This document shows, in pieces, positions 33,485 through 44,634 of a DNA stretch of 64,000 nt. Source of the stretch: Echinarachnius parma. Its lineage: Eukaryota; Echinodermata; Echinoidea; Clypeasteroida; Echinarachniidae. The notes under the pieces were generated by a model. The model had not been told where the DNA came from. It did not search any database and was given only the letters and a program-made list of their open reading frames with translations. The position numbers were made by a program, and so were the translations under genes. Every line of letters starts with the position of its first letter. The stretch's first letter is position 1. Where the stretch lies: positions 95,001-159,000 of the forward strand of contig JBAMJV010003008.1 in the NCBI GenBank assembly GCA_037951105.1. Reading direction: 5' to 3'.

Positions 33485-35307
33485 GTATGGTATTTTTCAG
33501 TGTAATTTCTAGCTAATGCAATGTACACACATATTTAGGGTATGGGATTTGACCAAGAAGCTGTAAATATCTAGTTGAAATTTGACAATAAATCCTTGAT
33601 AATCTACATTGTGTATTTAATACATGGCTCAGGCCCTTATACCAGTATTTTATTAACTCTTGTTTTATCACACAAGCCATTTTTACAGTAGATAAGCAGC
33701 CTTCACCTGTATTTTTCTCGATTTTTCTCAATTTGTTCACAATCTGTATTTTTACTGACCCGAAGTTCAAGGCATGCATACAGTGTGCTAAAAATAGATA
33801 CAGTATTCAGTGCGAATAAAAAACTTGTTTTTGTCACTTTGGAATTTGCAAACACAGCTAGCGTCAATAAACTCCTCGCCTTCCCTGAAGGGAAAACTCA
33901 TCCATGGTGTATACTGTGTTATAGTTTCCATTGGAAGTTATTCATGCATGTATGATAGTCAATTTAGAAGGGATTTGAAGAATTGTATTTATTTTCAGTT
34001 TAATATAATAGTCCCAAGTCATTGATTATAGAAGCGACTTAATAATTTTTTTCCTTTTCCCTGTGTTTCTCTTTTGAACCATTGAACTTACCGTTATCGG
34101 ATGAGAAAGAGAAGGGCGCTAAGTCACTTTTTGTACAGTACCTCAGAGAAAAATCATGTTTGAAGTTTAGCCTTTAGGAGCCATGTAGAAACATGATTTA
34201 CATGTAGCTCTTGTTTTGTTTGATAAATACAATATGTATTTACAAAATTATAAATAATTATCATCTGAGCATTTGGCATTCAAAAGAAATAGCTCTGAAT
34301 TGTGAGATACATGCAGAACTCAATTTTAAAGCAAAAAAAAAAAAAATTATTCTTAACGTCCTTCTTGCTCCTACAGTACCCAGCACTGTCTGTGTTTTTC
34401 CTCTTTGGACTGGTAAATACTTGTATTTGAATGTCTAATTTGATTTAATTTCCTGTGCCAAAGAAATTGTGCCAAATGAAAAAAGCCTGTAGAATAGTTT
34501 GGAAACATATCTTTTCCAAGTTGCATTTCAGTAATTTCCAGTACTAGTTTCACTATACACGTGTGTTTAATATGTTTATGTATCAAAGTCATTTATAAGT
34601 TTGTTCAAATGTTCATGTGTTTTTTTTCTTCTTTTGTTGTGTGAAGATGATTTAACTGTGCCCTAAGCACCTTAAAAAAAGATGGAATTGGTGCATTAGA
34701 ACCCTGCTATGTTATTCTTTAAATCTTTTTTATGCCTAACTTCAGTTGCCAAGTTGGATAGGTCAGAATTTCTGGGGATACTGATCATGCACAAAAGCCT
34801 GAAAGCAAGGCCAACTGGGCGGGTTTGTGTTTACTGGTTGCTTGGTGCCGCCCACTTTCTGTATCCATGGCAACATATTCCATAGCTACCATTTCCAAGA
34901 GCAGGATATGTGTGGGATTGTTTTGTGGTTTCATATTTACTGCCAAATGATGTTATGTATCATAATGTCTTGTATCAACAGGACATTAACAATTTATCAT
35001 AAATATTTGATTTGGCACGTACTGCCAAACAAAACTTGAGTAGATAATTATCCACCCCCACAAAATCAATTTGGAATTATATGTCTTATTTTATTAATAG
35101 GGAGTGAAGAGTAGAATCCATTTTTATTCTGTTTGTGTTCTAGTTTAATTATGTGCCATTTTTTCCTTCTTGAAGTCTGTTTATGAAAGATCTATTGTAA
35201 AATGAATTGAAATATATAACAATTTATGGCTGTAGGCCTGTAGTGCATTAACTTGTGTCTTGCAGAATTTGTAGTCAGCTATAAAAACTGGCCTGAGACA
35301 ATTGGAA
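33485..35307. other. No gene; one T-type fragment
   Basis: 34093-34140 reads TTATCGGATGAGAAAGAGAA then GGGCGCTAAGTCACTTTTTG, matching a terminus of the element at 49325-49578. The rest is AT-rich without recognisable genes. Confidence 0.5.
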
Positions 35308-35851
35308 TTAAAGGGGTAGTTTAGTTTTGGTAGAGAGGGCGCTGCACATCACAATTTGTTTGTGAGGTAATGAAAAACTGAGTGTCGAATTTTAGAGAAC
35401 ATGCAATTTTAATGGCAGAATAAACTTTATTTGGTCAAAATCGACCCAGAAACGGCTGAAATATCAATAAATATATCTGATCTTATAATTATTTGGGGCC
35501 CAAATAATTAGATGATTTTTTTTTTTTAATTTAAAAATGCTTGCACTTTTTCAAAAAATGTCTAAAATGTTTTTTAAATAGTTGTTGATGATCTCTCTAT
35601 TTAATCATTATTTCAATAAAACATCACATGCATAATTTTGTATGAAAAATGGTTGAAACCAATGCCTTTTTAGAAAGCGCCCTCTTGTGTTTTAATGGCT
35701 CTTTTTGAACGATAACGGGCTTTTAACTTAGTCATTTGTAATTTTGTATACCTTTCGAGCATGGTGGAGTTATAACTATTAGTTTATAATGTTACTGTCC
35801 AGGTTTGGTTACTAATTGTTCAGCCTTACCAAAACTGTACTACCCCTTTAA
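35308..35851 (+). mobile_element. Family B TTAA MITE, full copy
   Basis: 544 bp with TTAA at both ends. Left end AGGGGTAGTTTAGTTTTGGT then AGAGAGGGCGC; right end AACTGTACTACCCCT. Internal TTATTTGGGGCCCAAATAA is a perfect palindrome arm pair. Highly similar to 36630-37172 in opposite orientation. Confidence 0.9.
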
Positions 35852-36629
35852 ATAAAAAGGTGCTCTGCTGTCGAGGTCTCCATACTGAACATAAACACTA
35901 TTTGTGCAACAATGAATGGAAGATAATTGTTTGTAGATCAGCTAAATTTGTGGCATTGTGACTTGTTTTTATTTCTCAAGAGTCATCAACTGTGATCCAT
36001 TCTTGGAAAACGAGGCTTACATTATGTCATCCAAAATCAAAATTGAGATTTGTATACTATTTAAATGAATCCATGAGCTTTCATTTGATACAAAAGCTTG
36101 AAAAAAAGTTTATTTTGTATGATGATGGTCAAAGCAACGTTTGCTGACGTGTTAAAATGATTGATAAATATTTTCCGCTTTAAAAGCCTATTTCTACAAA
36201 CCATGAGTTGCTATTATTGAACAAGGGCTTGGTTTTGCTCGATCCAGTCACAATTTGTGCATGGTTTATGATTCAACTTTTCAACTTCATGATTTGGCAA
36301 CCACCACCAATTGTCTCTAGATCTTTCAAATGTTTTGAAGTACCAGCACATTGCAAAAGTACTGCCATTAAAAAAAATGTCTGATGTTAGATATATATGC
36401 ACAGGTACGTAGTAGTTCATTTTATGCAATGTGAAAATTGCAGCACGCGCAGTTTAATATTGCTATCAATTTCTCGGGTTAAAATGGGCAAGATGTTTTT
36501 AATAATGTAGTTGCTATTATTATAGACATTGTGCCGTGTTAAAGTTTTTGAATAGTACATTTACATGCACTTGCAATTTAATTTTGCTATCAGTTACACG
36601 GGTTACACGGGTTACACTTTAATTGTTGC
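35852..36629. other. Loop between inverted B copies
   Basis: 778 bp, AT-rich, with no gene. Two phrases, TTTAATATTGCTATCAATTT (36452) and TTTAATTTTGCTATCAGTTA (about 36579), are a short duplication. Confidence 0.5.
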
Positions 36630-37172
36630 TTAAAGGGGTAGTACAGTTTTGGTAAGGCTGAACTTTAGTAACCAAACCTGGACAGTAACATTATAAACTA
36701 ATAGTTATTACTCCACCATGCTCGAAAGGTATACTAAATTACAAACGACTAAGTAAAAAGCCTGTTATCATTCAAAAAGAGCCATTAAAACACAAGAGGG
36801 CGCTTTCTAAAAAGGCATTGGTTTCAACCATTTTTCATACAAAATAATGCAATTGATGTTCTATTAAAATAATGATTAAGTAGATAGATCATCAACAACT
36901 ATTTAAAAAACGCTTTTGAAAATTTTGGAAAAAGTGTAAGCATTTTTTAAATTTTTCGAAAAAATCATCTAATTATTTGGGCCCCAAATAATTATAAGAT
37001 CAAATATATTTATTGATATTTCAGCCGTTTCTGGACCGATTTTGACCAAATAGAGTTTATTCTGCCATTAAAATTGCATGTTCTCTCAAATTCGACACTC
37101 AGTTTTTCATTATTTCACAAAAAAATTGTGATGTGCAGCGCCCTCTCTACCAAAACTAAACTACCCCTTTAA
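36630..37172 (-). mobile_element. Family B TTAA MITE, full inverted copy
   Basis: 543 bp, TTAA at 36630-36633 and 37169-37172. Reads AGGGGTAGTACAGTTTTGGT at the left and CTACCAAAACTAAACTACCC at the right, so it is the reverse of 35308-35851. Near-identity of the two suggests recent insertion. Confidence 0.9.
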
Positions 37173-37479
37173 TACAAGCATGTACCTGTATTCGTGGACA
37201 TTTCCCCCAGTAGAAACACTCCCTGGATGTCTCTACATGTACATGTACGTATGTTTATAGATTTTGTAACCATGTGAACAAAGAATTTCCATTCTACTAC
37301 ATGTATTAATTTGACAATAAGATCAAGCAAACTTTGAATAAGATTGAGAAATGTTGTACTTTTCCATGTCAATCCTCATGCATTATTGTCCTTTTGATCA
37401 TTCAAGGTATTCAGATTGTTATGAATAGATGTCTAGATTCAGTTTTAAAAAAATTAATCAAATGTCATTTGGGGGCCAG
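37173..37479. other. No recognisable feature
   Basis: AT-rich; TACATGTACATGTA near 37236. No gene or element. Confidence 0.5.
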
Positions 37480-38439
37480 TCAACAGCACAAGTTTTCAAA
37501 GACTCGACCAACTTGTAAATGTTCTATAGTATTCTATACAGTGGGAACACACCCCCATAGATAATGGATACCACTATCAGTCAAGATCGTCAGTCACTAT
37601 GAATTCATCATCAGCGACGTGTGTATGTGTGTGTGTGTGTGATGTGGCCAGCAGTACCGACATCATCTTAATAGATGACTTTCACAAACGTTTCAAGACC
37701 AAATTGTTAACCAACTCCAGAATCCTAGTGCATGGGAACACACCCCAGAGATAATGGATACCACTATCTGTCAGATCATCAGTCACTTTGAATTCATCCT
37801 CAACAGCTATGTGTGTGTGTGTGTGTGTATGGTGTGGCAGGCAGTACCAACAGCATCTTAAAATGACTTTCACAAATGTTTCATGACCCAACCAACTCCA
37901 GAATCCTAGTGCATGGGAACACACCCCAGATATAATGGATACCACTATCTGTCAGATCATCAGTCACTTTGAATTCATCCTCAACAGCTATGTGTGCGTG
38001 TGTGTATGGTGTGGCAGGCAGTACCGACATCATCTTAATAGATGACTTTCACAAATGTTTCATGACCCAACCAACTCCAGAATCCTAGTGCATGGGAACA
38101 CACCCCAGAGATAATGGATATCACTATCTGTCAGATCATCAGTCACTTTGGATTCATCCTCAACCGTGATGTGTGTGCGTGTGTGTGTGCAAGGGGATAT
38201 TAGAAATTCTCCTTGTTCTGGCTGGCAGCATCTTTTTTTAATGATTTGCACCAGTTTTCAAAGACTTTTAAAACCAACTCTGAAAAGTACTATTCTCCAC
38301 AGTGGGAACCGAACGCACCTTGAGAGATAATGGATATCACTATCTGTCGGATCATCCGTCACTTTGAATTCATCATCATCAACAGTGATGTGTGTGCGTG
38401 TGTGTGCAAAAGGGGGGTATTTTAATAGAAATCTTCCTT

Positions 38440-38478
<39 letters not shown>

Positions 38479-38560
38479 AGTGGCAGGCAGCTGGCAGCCA
38501 GCATCTTATTGTAATAAATGACTTGCACAGATCTCACCGGGCACAACCCACTCAATTAAA
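37480..38560 (+). repeat. Tandem array of about 180-210 bp units with embedded TG tracts
   Basis: Unit starts (GTGGGAACACACCCC or ATGGGAACACACCCC) at 37541, 37732, 37913, 38092 and 38302. Each unit goes on with AGATAATGGATACCACTATC, GATCATCAGTCACTTTGAAT, a (TG)n tract, GTGGCAGGCAG and CCAACTCCAGAATCCTAGTG. A partial unit precedes the first. The TG tract varies most. Confidence 0.95.
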
Positions 38561-38794
38561 GACATGTACAATGTATGACTGGGTATTGCTGTACGTTATG
38601 TACGTACATTAGTCAGTAAACCACACAGACTGGTCCCATCCCAATCAATTAAAAGGCTAAATAGGTTACGGGGGAGGAAAAAAGGTGTCCTATTTGTCGG
38701 ATGCTTACAACGCCACGCTCTACTTTTCTCTTATATGTCTGCGGAAGACAGACGTGTAGTCAAAATGGGAATGAGAAATATATAGGGGATGGAG

Positions 38795-39040
38795 TATGGA
38801 CAGGGGCGTAGATTGCTATGGGGGGTGGGGGGGGGGGGGTCATTTAGGGGCATGTGCCCCTTATAAATAATTTTATGAAACAATAAAAAAACAGATATTA
38901 TGAGTAGAAAATGTCTGGGTAAGGTTTCTTTTAATAAGGGGGCTTGGGGGGCATGTGCCCCCTAACAGTAATTTGATAAAACGATAACAAGCCTTATAAG
39001 GATAAAATGTCTAGGCTGGGTGTCTTTGGTATATCGAGAA
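38795..39040. repeat. Repeat S: GGGGCATGTGCCCC-bearing segment
   Basis: GGACAGGGGCGTAG starts it. GGGGCATGTGCCCC (about 38846) and GGGGGGCATGTGCCCCCT (about 38945) are near-perfect palindromes, each followed by TAATTTTATGAAACAATAA-like sequence. This makes an internal duplication of about 100 bp. A CAGGGGCATAGCT end in inverse orientation is at 56375-56392. Confidence 0.6.
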
Positions 39041-39189
39041 CAAAAAAAACATTGTGTTCAATTGGTGAATGTTCTTGTAACTTGTAACATTTGTCTGACC
39101 AAGTGATTTGTCAAATTTGCCAAACTCCTACTAAAATTTGAGCAACACATTGGTAATTGATTGATAATTAACCCATTACATACTGAAGT

Positions 39190-39493
39190 ATGTATTCATG
39201 GGTCTGCAGAAGAAGACAATATATTGTCTCGGACGTCACGTACGCATCTTCGCCCGGTTCGATTGTCTCCAAAACATACGTATATATAGAATTGGCGCAC
39301 TCACGGCCGTTTTTGTGCATACATGTACGGAACCTTGAGGCCATGGTCGTTCCGTAAGTGTTTGTGATTAATTGTATTGTTTATGAATTACGCAACCCTT
39401 TGCAAAGTGTTGGGCATGTATTTAATATCACACAACGATACCAAAACATATATAAGCTTGTGTTTTTTGCATGGTGGTGGTCTCCTTTTAAAA
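39190..39493 (-). mobile_element. Family C fragment with ACATGT gain
   Basis: Aligns with 26440-26735: CATGGGTCTGCAGAAGAAGA, CGATTGTCTCCAAAACATAC, TGCAAAGTGTTGGGCATGTA, TTTTTTGCATGGTGGTGGTC. GTGCAT, ACATGT (39321-39326), ACGGAAC compares with GCGTACGGAAC in the other copy. The outer ends are decayed. Confidence 0.75.
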
Positions 39494-39690
39494 ATATCAA
39501 AGAACTGTTTTGAGACCAATCTGACACCTCAATTATAAGTAGATCACATGGGTAATTAGAGCACACTATACATGTAAATGGAGGAAGGAAGTGCACTCAA
39601 GTGCAATAATTGATAACTTATCGAAAATGAAACATATATGATTGATATTCAGCTGATAAAACTTTATGATAAATCACAGAATATCACACT

Positions 39691-39830
39691 TTAAAGGGAT
39701 CTAGTAACATTGTCAACATCCACAAAACTCAGTTCTCACGTACCTCATATTACCAATACAAGCATGGGACAAGTTTCGGCTTTCCAAATTGCTCTTTTGT
39801 TACGGAGATATTTCTAATTAAAGTGCTCAA
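39691..39830 (-). mobile_element. Family A partial copy, tandem with the next
   Basis: Starts TTAAAGGGATCTAGTAACAT and stops within the element. It and 20 bp of left flank (AATCACAGAATATCACAC) are repeated from 39829, so this is a 158-bp tandem duplication of flank plus element end, not a separate insertion. Confidence 0.75.
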
Positions 39831-39847
39831 ATCACAGGATATCACAC

Positions 39848-40226
39848 TTATAAAGGGATTTAGTAACATTCTCAACCCCCACAAAACTAACTTGGAGCTC
39901 TAGTGGTTCTCATATACCTCGTTGTATTCGTATTACCAATACAGTCATGGGACGAGGTTTCGGTTTTCCAAAATTCTCTTTTGTTAAAGAGATATTTATA
40001 ATTGAAAGTGTTCAGATTTGAAAGTCTCTCTGGGAGACTTTCAACTGTGTACAAAGTCTGTGCATTGAGTTAGCAAATATCACTTTATCGAATGTTCACT
40101 CATTGCTTTGCTTCATCGCTTCCTTGAAGTACGTGACCTTCTCATTTATTTTCATACATGTAAACATTTTGTTTCCGACCTAGAGAAAAAAGATAGGATT
40201 TTGACTGTAATACTAGATCCATTTAA
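39848..40226 (-). mobile_element. Family A MITE with AAGTCTCTCTGGGAGACTT hairpin
   Basis: Starts ATAAAGGGATTTAGTAACAT and ends ATACTAGATCCATTTAA. The centre has AAAGTCTC / GAGACTTT arms (40020-40041). The stretch after 40100 has diverged. The right TTAA (40223-40226) is the left TTAA of the next copy. Confidence 0.8.
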
Positions 40227-40595
40227 TGGGACTTGTCCAAATCCTCAAAATCAAATTGGAATTCTAGCTGTTCCCTTATACCTTGTTGTATTCGTATTAA
40301 CAATAAAAGCATGGGACAGGTTTCGGTTTTTCAAATTTCTCTTTCGTTAAAAAGATATTTACGATTGAAATTTTCAGATGTTAAATTATCCACTGGACCG
40401 CAAAAAACGTGTACAAAGTGAGTGCAATGAGTCAGTAAATATCACTTTGCATTTTTGCTCATTACTCGGCCATGTAACCTCCATTTAACTTGAAATGTTC
40501 ACACAACACGCAGTGGACATATCAGATAACAACAATTCATTGTATCAACCACTCATCACTTTTTGCACATGTCAACAAAGTTACTAGATCCCTTT
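40223..40595 (-). mobile_element. Family A MITE, head-to-tail with the previous
   Basis: TTAATGGGACTTGTCCAAAT at the left and AAGTTACTAGATCCCTTTG at the right, where the TTAA is altered. Central CCACTGGACCGCAAAAAACG and CATTTTTGCTCATTACTCGG. Confidence 0.85.
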
Positions 40596-40711
40596 GAGCA
40601 CCAGAACAAATATTTGTATCATATCTTGTTTTAAATCAACACTATAGATCAGGAAGTTCCTCTTTATACATGTATGTTTTGCATCAATTTACAGTTATAC
40701 AATGTTTATAC

Positions 40712-40965
40712 AGATCAACGCTAGAAATAGATTTTTTCCCCCATCGTAGCCAAGTTGGGCTGGTAAAAATCAAGATTTTTCCAATTTTTAAATGTGAATC
40801 TGATGCCCCGAAACAAAGAAAAAACATTGAAAGGTCTGTTATATAATTATGATTGCCCATTCAGGCAAATACAATTTAGTATAGTTACAATTTTTGTGGC
40901 CTGTAGCAAATTTTTAGCGGCCAGTGTACCAGTCCTATTAAATTTCAAGCCCTGTATGCGTGTAA
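40712..40965. mobile_element. Possible diverged family D element
   Basis: ATCAACGCTAGAAATAG at the left and ATTTCAAGCCCTG at the right faintly resemble D termini. GATTGCCCATTCAGGCAA and GCGGCCAGTGTACC are D-like words. Low similarity overall. Confidence 0.35.
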
Positions 40966-41702
40966 AATATGACTACAAAATACTGAATTATTCAACAAAA
41001 GGTATAAAACTTTTTTTAAGGGGTCAGCTTTTGGGGATGGTCAGCAAATTTGTAAAATTGCGAGAGCACGCCCAAGCAGAAAATGTGATTTTAGGGAACA
41101 TATAGAGCGGGTCACGAAGAGGTATATCGTTTGGTAAAGCTGGAAGGGAAAGAGATCTTGTTTTTAATTTGTAATACAATCGGCCGGCAAATGCTGCACC
41201 TCTTATTCTGTGAAATTGCGCAGTAATTTACCTTGCATCTTGGAGGCAGCCTGATTTATCCCTTTTTTCTTCTCTTCTCTTTTCTTCTCTTTTCTTTTTT
41301 AAAAACCTCTTTTAAAGTCCCTGAGACAGGATTTGGCATCATCCTTTAAAATTTAAAATAGTCTCCCACATTTCGCTTTGATGCGTAAAGTCATGTGATC
41401 AAACAGATCGTGCAACAGACCGACTTTCTACTGCGAGACAGAGAAATGTAAGAAATCAGAATATATGTCGGGTTTAAAAACCGAGACCCAACAAACACCA
41501 GGTTATTCAGGAGATGTCCACAGAGAAATGCCTACGTGGGACTAATGATTTTCATACAGAGAGGACTTTAAAAATGTTTTTATTTATTTATTTATTTTTT
41601 TTTTTAAATTTATTTATCACGTCACCCGTTGCAAAGGAAACTAAATTGACACATTTTATTTCAAGTTTTCATGTATAAAAAGGGGTATTATTTGCCATGT
41701 AT
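40966..41702. other. No gene; T-rich tracts
   Basis: Contains (TTTTC)n-like sequence near 41266-41300 and (TTTA)n near 41578-41612. No element recognised. Confidence 0.5.
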
Positions 41703-42150
41703 CCTTTGTCATTTCTAGAAGATATTTTAATTGGTTTCTTAAGAATGTTTCTATGGTTTTTAAAGGATAATTTTACTGGTTTATCAGGACATATTTGGTT
41801 TATTTGTTAACAAAAACTGTCTTGGTGCTTTAAAAATCTAGAAGCTCTGTTTCTTGGCTCTCTTTCCCTCCCCCGCCCCCACCCTCCCTCCGAGTTGAGT
41901 TGACGTCACGCCTCACAATCGCAATTCCTTTGTAATTTCTAGAAGATATTTGAATTGGTTTCTTAATAATGTTTCTATTGGTTTAATAGGATAATTTTAC
42001 AGGTTTATCAGGACATTTTTGGTTTATTTGTTAACAAAAACTGTCTTGGTGCTTTAAAAATCTAGAAGCTCTGTTTCTTGGCTCTCTTTCTCTCCGCCGC
42101 CCCCACCCTCCCTCCGAGTTGAGTTGACGTCACGCCTCACAATCACAATT
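41703..42150 (+). repeat. 224-bp tandem duplication carrying TGACGTCA
   Basis: Units 41703-41926 and 41927-42150 differ at only a handful of sites. Both contain TTTCTAGAAGATATTT, GTTAACAAAAACTGTCTTGG, a CCCCCGCCCCCACCCTCCCT-like tract and GAGTTGAGTTGACGTCACGC. The perfect CRE palindrome TGACGTCA is at 41901-41908 and 42125-42132. Confidence 0.9.
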
Positions 42151-42911
42151 CAATTGAGGGACATTAACAACTCTCAATTGATAAACATCATGCTTTTACT
42201 TGCACCATTAAAGTCCCGTTACCGTCTTTGGAAACCCCTCATAACATGCTGGAAAATTATTTGAAATCACAACATTTAGAACAGACATGTATACATGTAT
42301 CACATAGACTCTTGTGTATGAAAAAAAAATGTGTTGATTTTGTTATCTGCAAGATTGAAGTCATATAGTCTTCCTAAGTCATTAGTCCCATGAATCTTTG
42401 TGGGCCTTTCCACAAAAAGAACCAAATATTATTCTGGCCTTAGTTTTAAGACCAGAACAATAGTACAATGTATTGCTAAAATGTTAGTCTTGCAATAGAT
42501 TTTGGTATTTAAAGTTGCATGTTATGCTTGTTCACATCATTGTGCAATAGTTAGTGAATTTAGCACTTAATTTTGGAGGAATATGTCAAGAACTGTATAA
42601 TGACTTTAAATTTGCCATGGGGACAGTATACACATACATGGATACACAGTAATGGTATATATACTACACTCCATATAGGTAAACTGGTATAGTATGAATA
42701 TAGGGAACTGATAGTGTGGGCATAGAATGATCAAAGTAATTCAATTACATTTTTTATTGAAGACCCATCATCAAATTATTAGGCAAAATGTATAATACTT
42801 TGGAAGATGTGCATAGAATTTATGAAATCGAAAGTGGATGTGATGGAAGTTATATGATGTTCCAACGATTGAAGGTTGAGGCGGGGGGGGGGGGGGGGGG
42901 GGGGACTAGCA
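42151..42911. other. No gene; long G tract
   Basis: A G run of about 24 nt lies at 42881-42904, just before the next A copy. The rest is AT-rich. Confidence 0.6.
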
Positions 42912-43063
42912 TTAAAGGAATCTTGTAGCTTTGTTAAAATGTGCAAAAAGTGATGAGTGGTTGATCAAATGTGTATTTTTGTGATTTGATATATGTCCAC
43001 AAAGTGATGTATGAACATTTGATGTTAAGTCTATGTTATATGGCCAAGTAATGAGTGAAAATG
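42912..43063 (+). mobile_element. Family A left-end fragment
   Basis: TTAAAGGAATCTTGTAGCTT, then AAAAAGTGATGAGTGGTTGA through GGCCAAGTAATGAGTGAAAA. It stops abruptly at about 43063 and is followed by a D fragment, so one break removed the right half of A and the left half of D. Confidence 0.8.
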
Positions 43064-43077
43064 CTTGCTAAACCGGT

Positions 43078-43240
43078 CAAGCAAAATAAATGTTCAACTA
43101 CGAGAGAACAATGTGTAAATCTCATCTAGAAGTAAGAGGGCAAGTACATTTTATATTGGGGCAAGTATAATATCGAAATTCATGACTTTATTTGCCCAAA
43201 TGGGCCAGTACAGAAAACAGTAAGTGTGGAGGCTTGGATA
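43078..43240 (+). mobile_element. Family D right-half fragment
   Basis: GTTCAACTACGAGAGAACA, CTCATCTAGAAG, GAGGGCAAGTACATTTTATA, and the terminus AGTAAGTGTGGAGGCTTGG. It retains the uninterrupted CTCATCTAG that the 33147 copy has lost. Confidence 0.75.
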
Positions 43241-43280
43241 AACATAAGAATGTAGCATCGTAATCCTGTGATTTTATTTG

Positions 43281-43640
43281 TGGAGGTAATGTGGAGTGAT
43301 TGGTGGAGCATGTGCTCTCAAATGAGTGGGATCCTGAGTTTGAATCCAGTGTTTTGTCTGTTGCGTTTGTCCTTCAGCAAGACAATTAATACAGTGCTAT
43401 TGCTGCTCTCTACAGTCTACCCAGGTGTATAAATGGGGACCCGGAAGGATGGGAACGTGGTTCCTTAGCACTGTGTGTGCCTAACAAGCGACTGGCTGGG
43501 ATACTCCCCAGGGAGTGGAAATTATGCACATTATATGCATGTGGGGAATGATATAAGTATGTATCCGTTGACCGGGATAATAATAATAGCGCTTTTATAA
43601 TAGAGGCTCATTGCAATTTGCACTCTATAAATGTTTATCA

Positions 43641-43671
<31 letters not shown>

Positions 43672-43679
43672 TATTATCA
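43281..43679 (+). mobile_element. tRNA-derived SINE
   Basis: The head resembles a tRNA gene: TTGGTGGAGCATGTGCTCTC as an A-box-like part and GAGTTTGAATCC (43336-43347) as the B box. A body with TTTGTCCTTCAGCAAGACAA, CCAGGTGTATAAATGGGGAC and GGAAGGATGGGAACG follows; it resembles the conserved central domain of several animal SINEs. The 3' end is an (ATT)n tail at about 43640-43679. Length about 400 bp. RNA polymerase III would drive transcription; mobilisation needs a LINE elsewhere. Confidence 0.8.
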
Positions 43680-43881
43680 GGGGGGTGGGTTTCTGTATTT
43701 AAAGCAAAGTAGGAATCAGCATTTAGAGAAATTGATGTTTGTCAGGCTAAAGACAGTCGGATCCAGTGAGTCATCTTGGCATTTATTCATTTTTTTTTTT
43801 TTTTAAGAAACATTATTAAATGCACTATTAAAATGCCTTGAAGGCAAGCTTATTATTTAGCTATTAAACGATTATCTGCAT

Positions 43882-44184
43882 TCAATGTTCCATTTCTTTC
43901 AATAAGTATTTTAAGAATTCCCAGAACTCAGTAGGAGCATAATGCATGATGTGATGCCTGTGCATGAATTTTGAAGAAGAACATCCGCCGACGTACTGTC
44001 GTGGCATATGCACAGTACTACTAGCGTCCACAATTTGCGTATAGATTAATTTCATCCGATTCGATGTGTTTTTGAAGCGAATCAATAGGCGAGCACTATT
44101 TTGGGAAACACCTGGCACATGTTGCGCATAAATTAATTCCATCTCGATTCCAAGCGTGAAATTGGTGTCTTTGTAATCTCTCAT
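43882..44184 (-). CDS. Uncharacterised 100-codon open frame
   Basis: I do not recognise this protein. The frame runs from a true ATG (44184) to TGA. The translation starts MRDYKDTNFTLGIEMELIYA and ends EFWEFLKYLLKEMEH, a likely amphipathic helix. Composition is balanced and not low-complexity, unlike most open frames here. An internal repeat is visible: GIEMELIYAQHV (about residues 13-24) and NRMKLIYTQIV (about 43-53). In DNA this is GCATAAATTAATTCCATCTC against GTATAGATTAATTTCATCCG, so the repeat could be a DNA feature rather than a protein one. No signal peptide, known motif, splice site or polyadenylation signal was identified. It sits between the SINE and element H. It may be a single-exon gene, an exon, a fragment of an unknown element, or chance. 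Confidence 0.3.
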   Translation of the reverse strand: MRDYKDTNFTLGIEMELIYAQHVPGVSQNSARLLIRFKNTSNRMKLIYTQIVDASSTVHMPRQYVGGCSSSKFMHRHHIMHYAPTEFWEFLKYLLKEMEH

Positions 44185-44298
44185 TAATGATTCATAGATA
44201 TTTAATGGTGTGTTTGATGATTGATTGGTTGGTTGGTTTTTGAGGAGAGAGAAAGTGGCTGATCATCGTATGGTAACGTGAAATCATTGAATATAAAT

Positions 44299-44520
44299 AT
44301 GACGACACACGCGGTACCCCGGGGTACCGTTGTACCCCGGGGTACCGCGTTGTGTAGCGCCATCTTGTGTCCACTCGAAGCACAACCGTATTGCGTTGTG
44401 TATGCAGTGCAGCGCGCGATTGTATGCACGCTATACCCTGGTACAGCCCTAAAAAATAAATAAATAAATAAACAAAATGGCGGATATTCGTTTGGTACCC
44501 CAGGGTACCATTTATGTCAT
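44299..44520. mobile_element. Element H, copy 2
   Basis: 222 bp, very similar to 29936-30139, with a doubled GTACCCCGGGGTACCG at the left end giving GGTACC three or more times. Ends in GGTACCATTTATGTCAT. Here it stands alone rather than inside an I element. Confidence 0.8.
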
Positions 44521-44634
44521 CATATATATATAAGGAAACCTAGTGAAACCAAGGAGAGTAACTCCTTGGTGAAACATGTCTATGAAAGTTTATGATTAGA
44601 ATGGAGAGTGAACTATTTTCATCGTGAACATTTA

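Noticed and set aside
37541-38560. Possible CRISPR-like array
   Set aside because: Units are about 180-210 bp with diverged flanks and TG microsatellites, in a eukaryotic setting. No short identical repeats with unique spacers.
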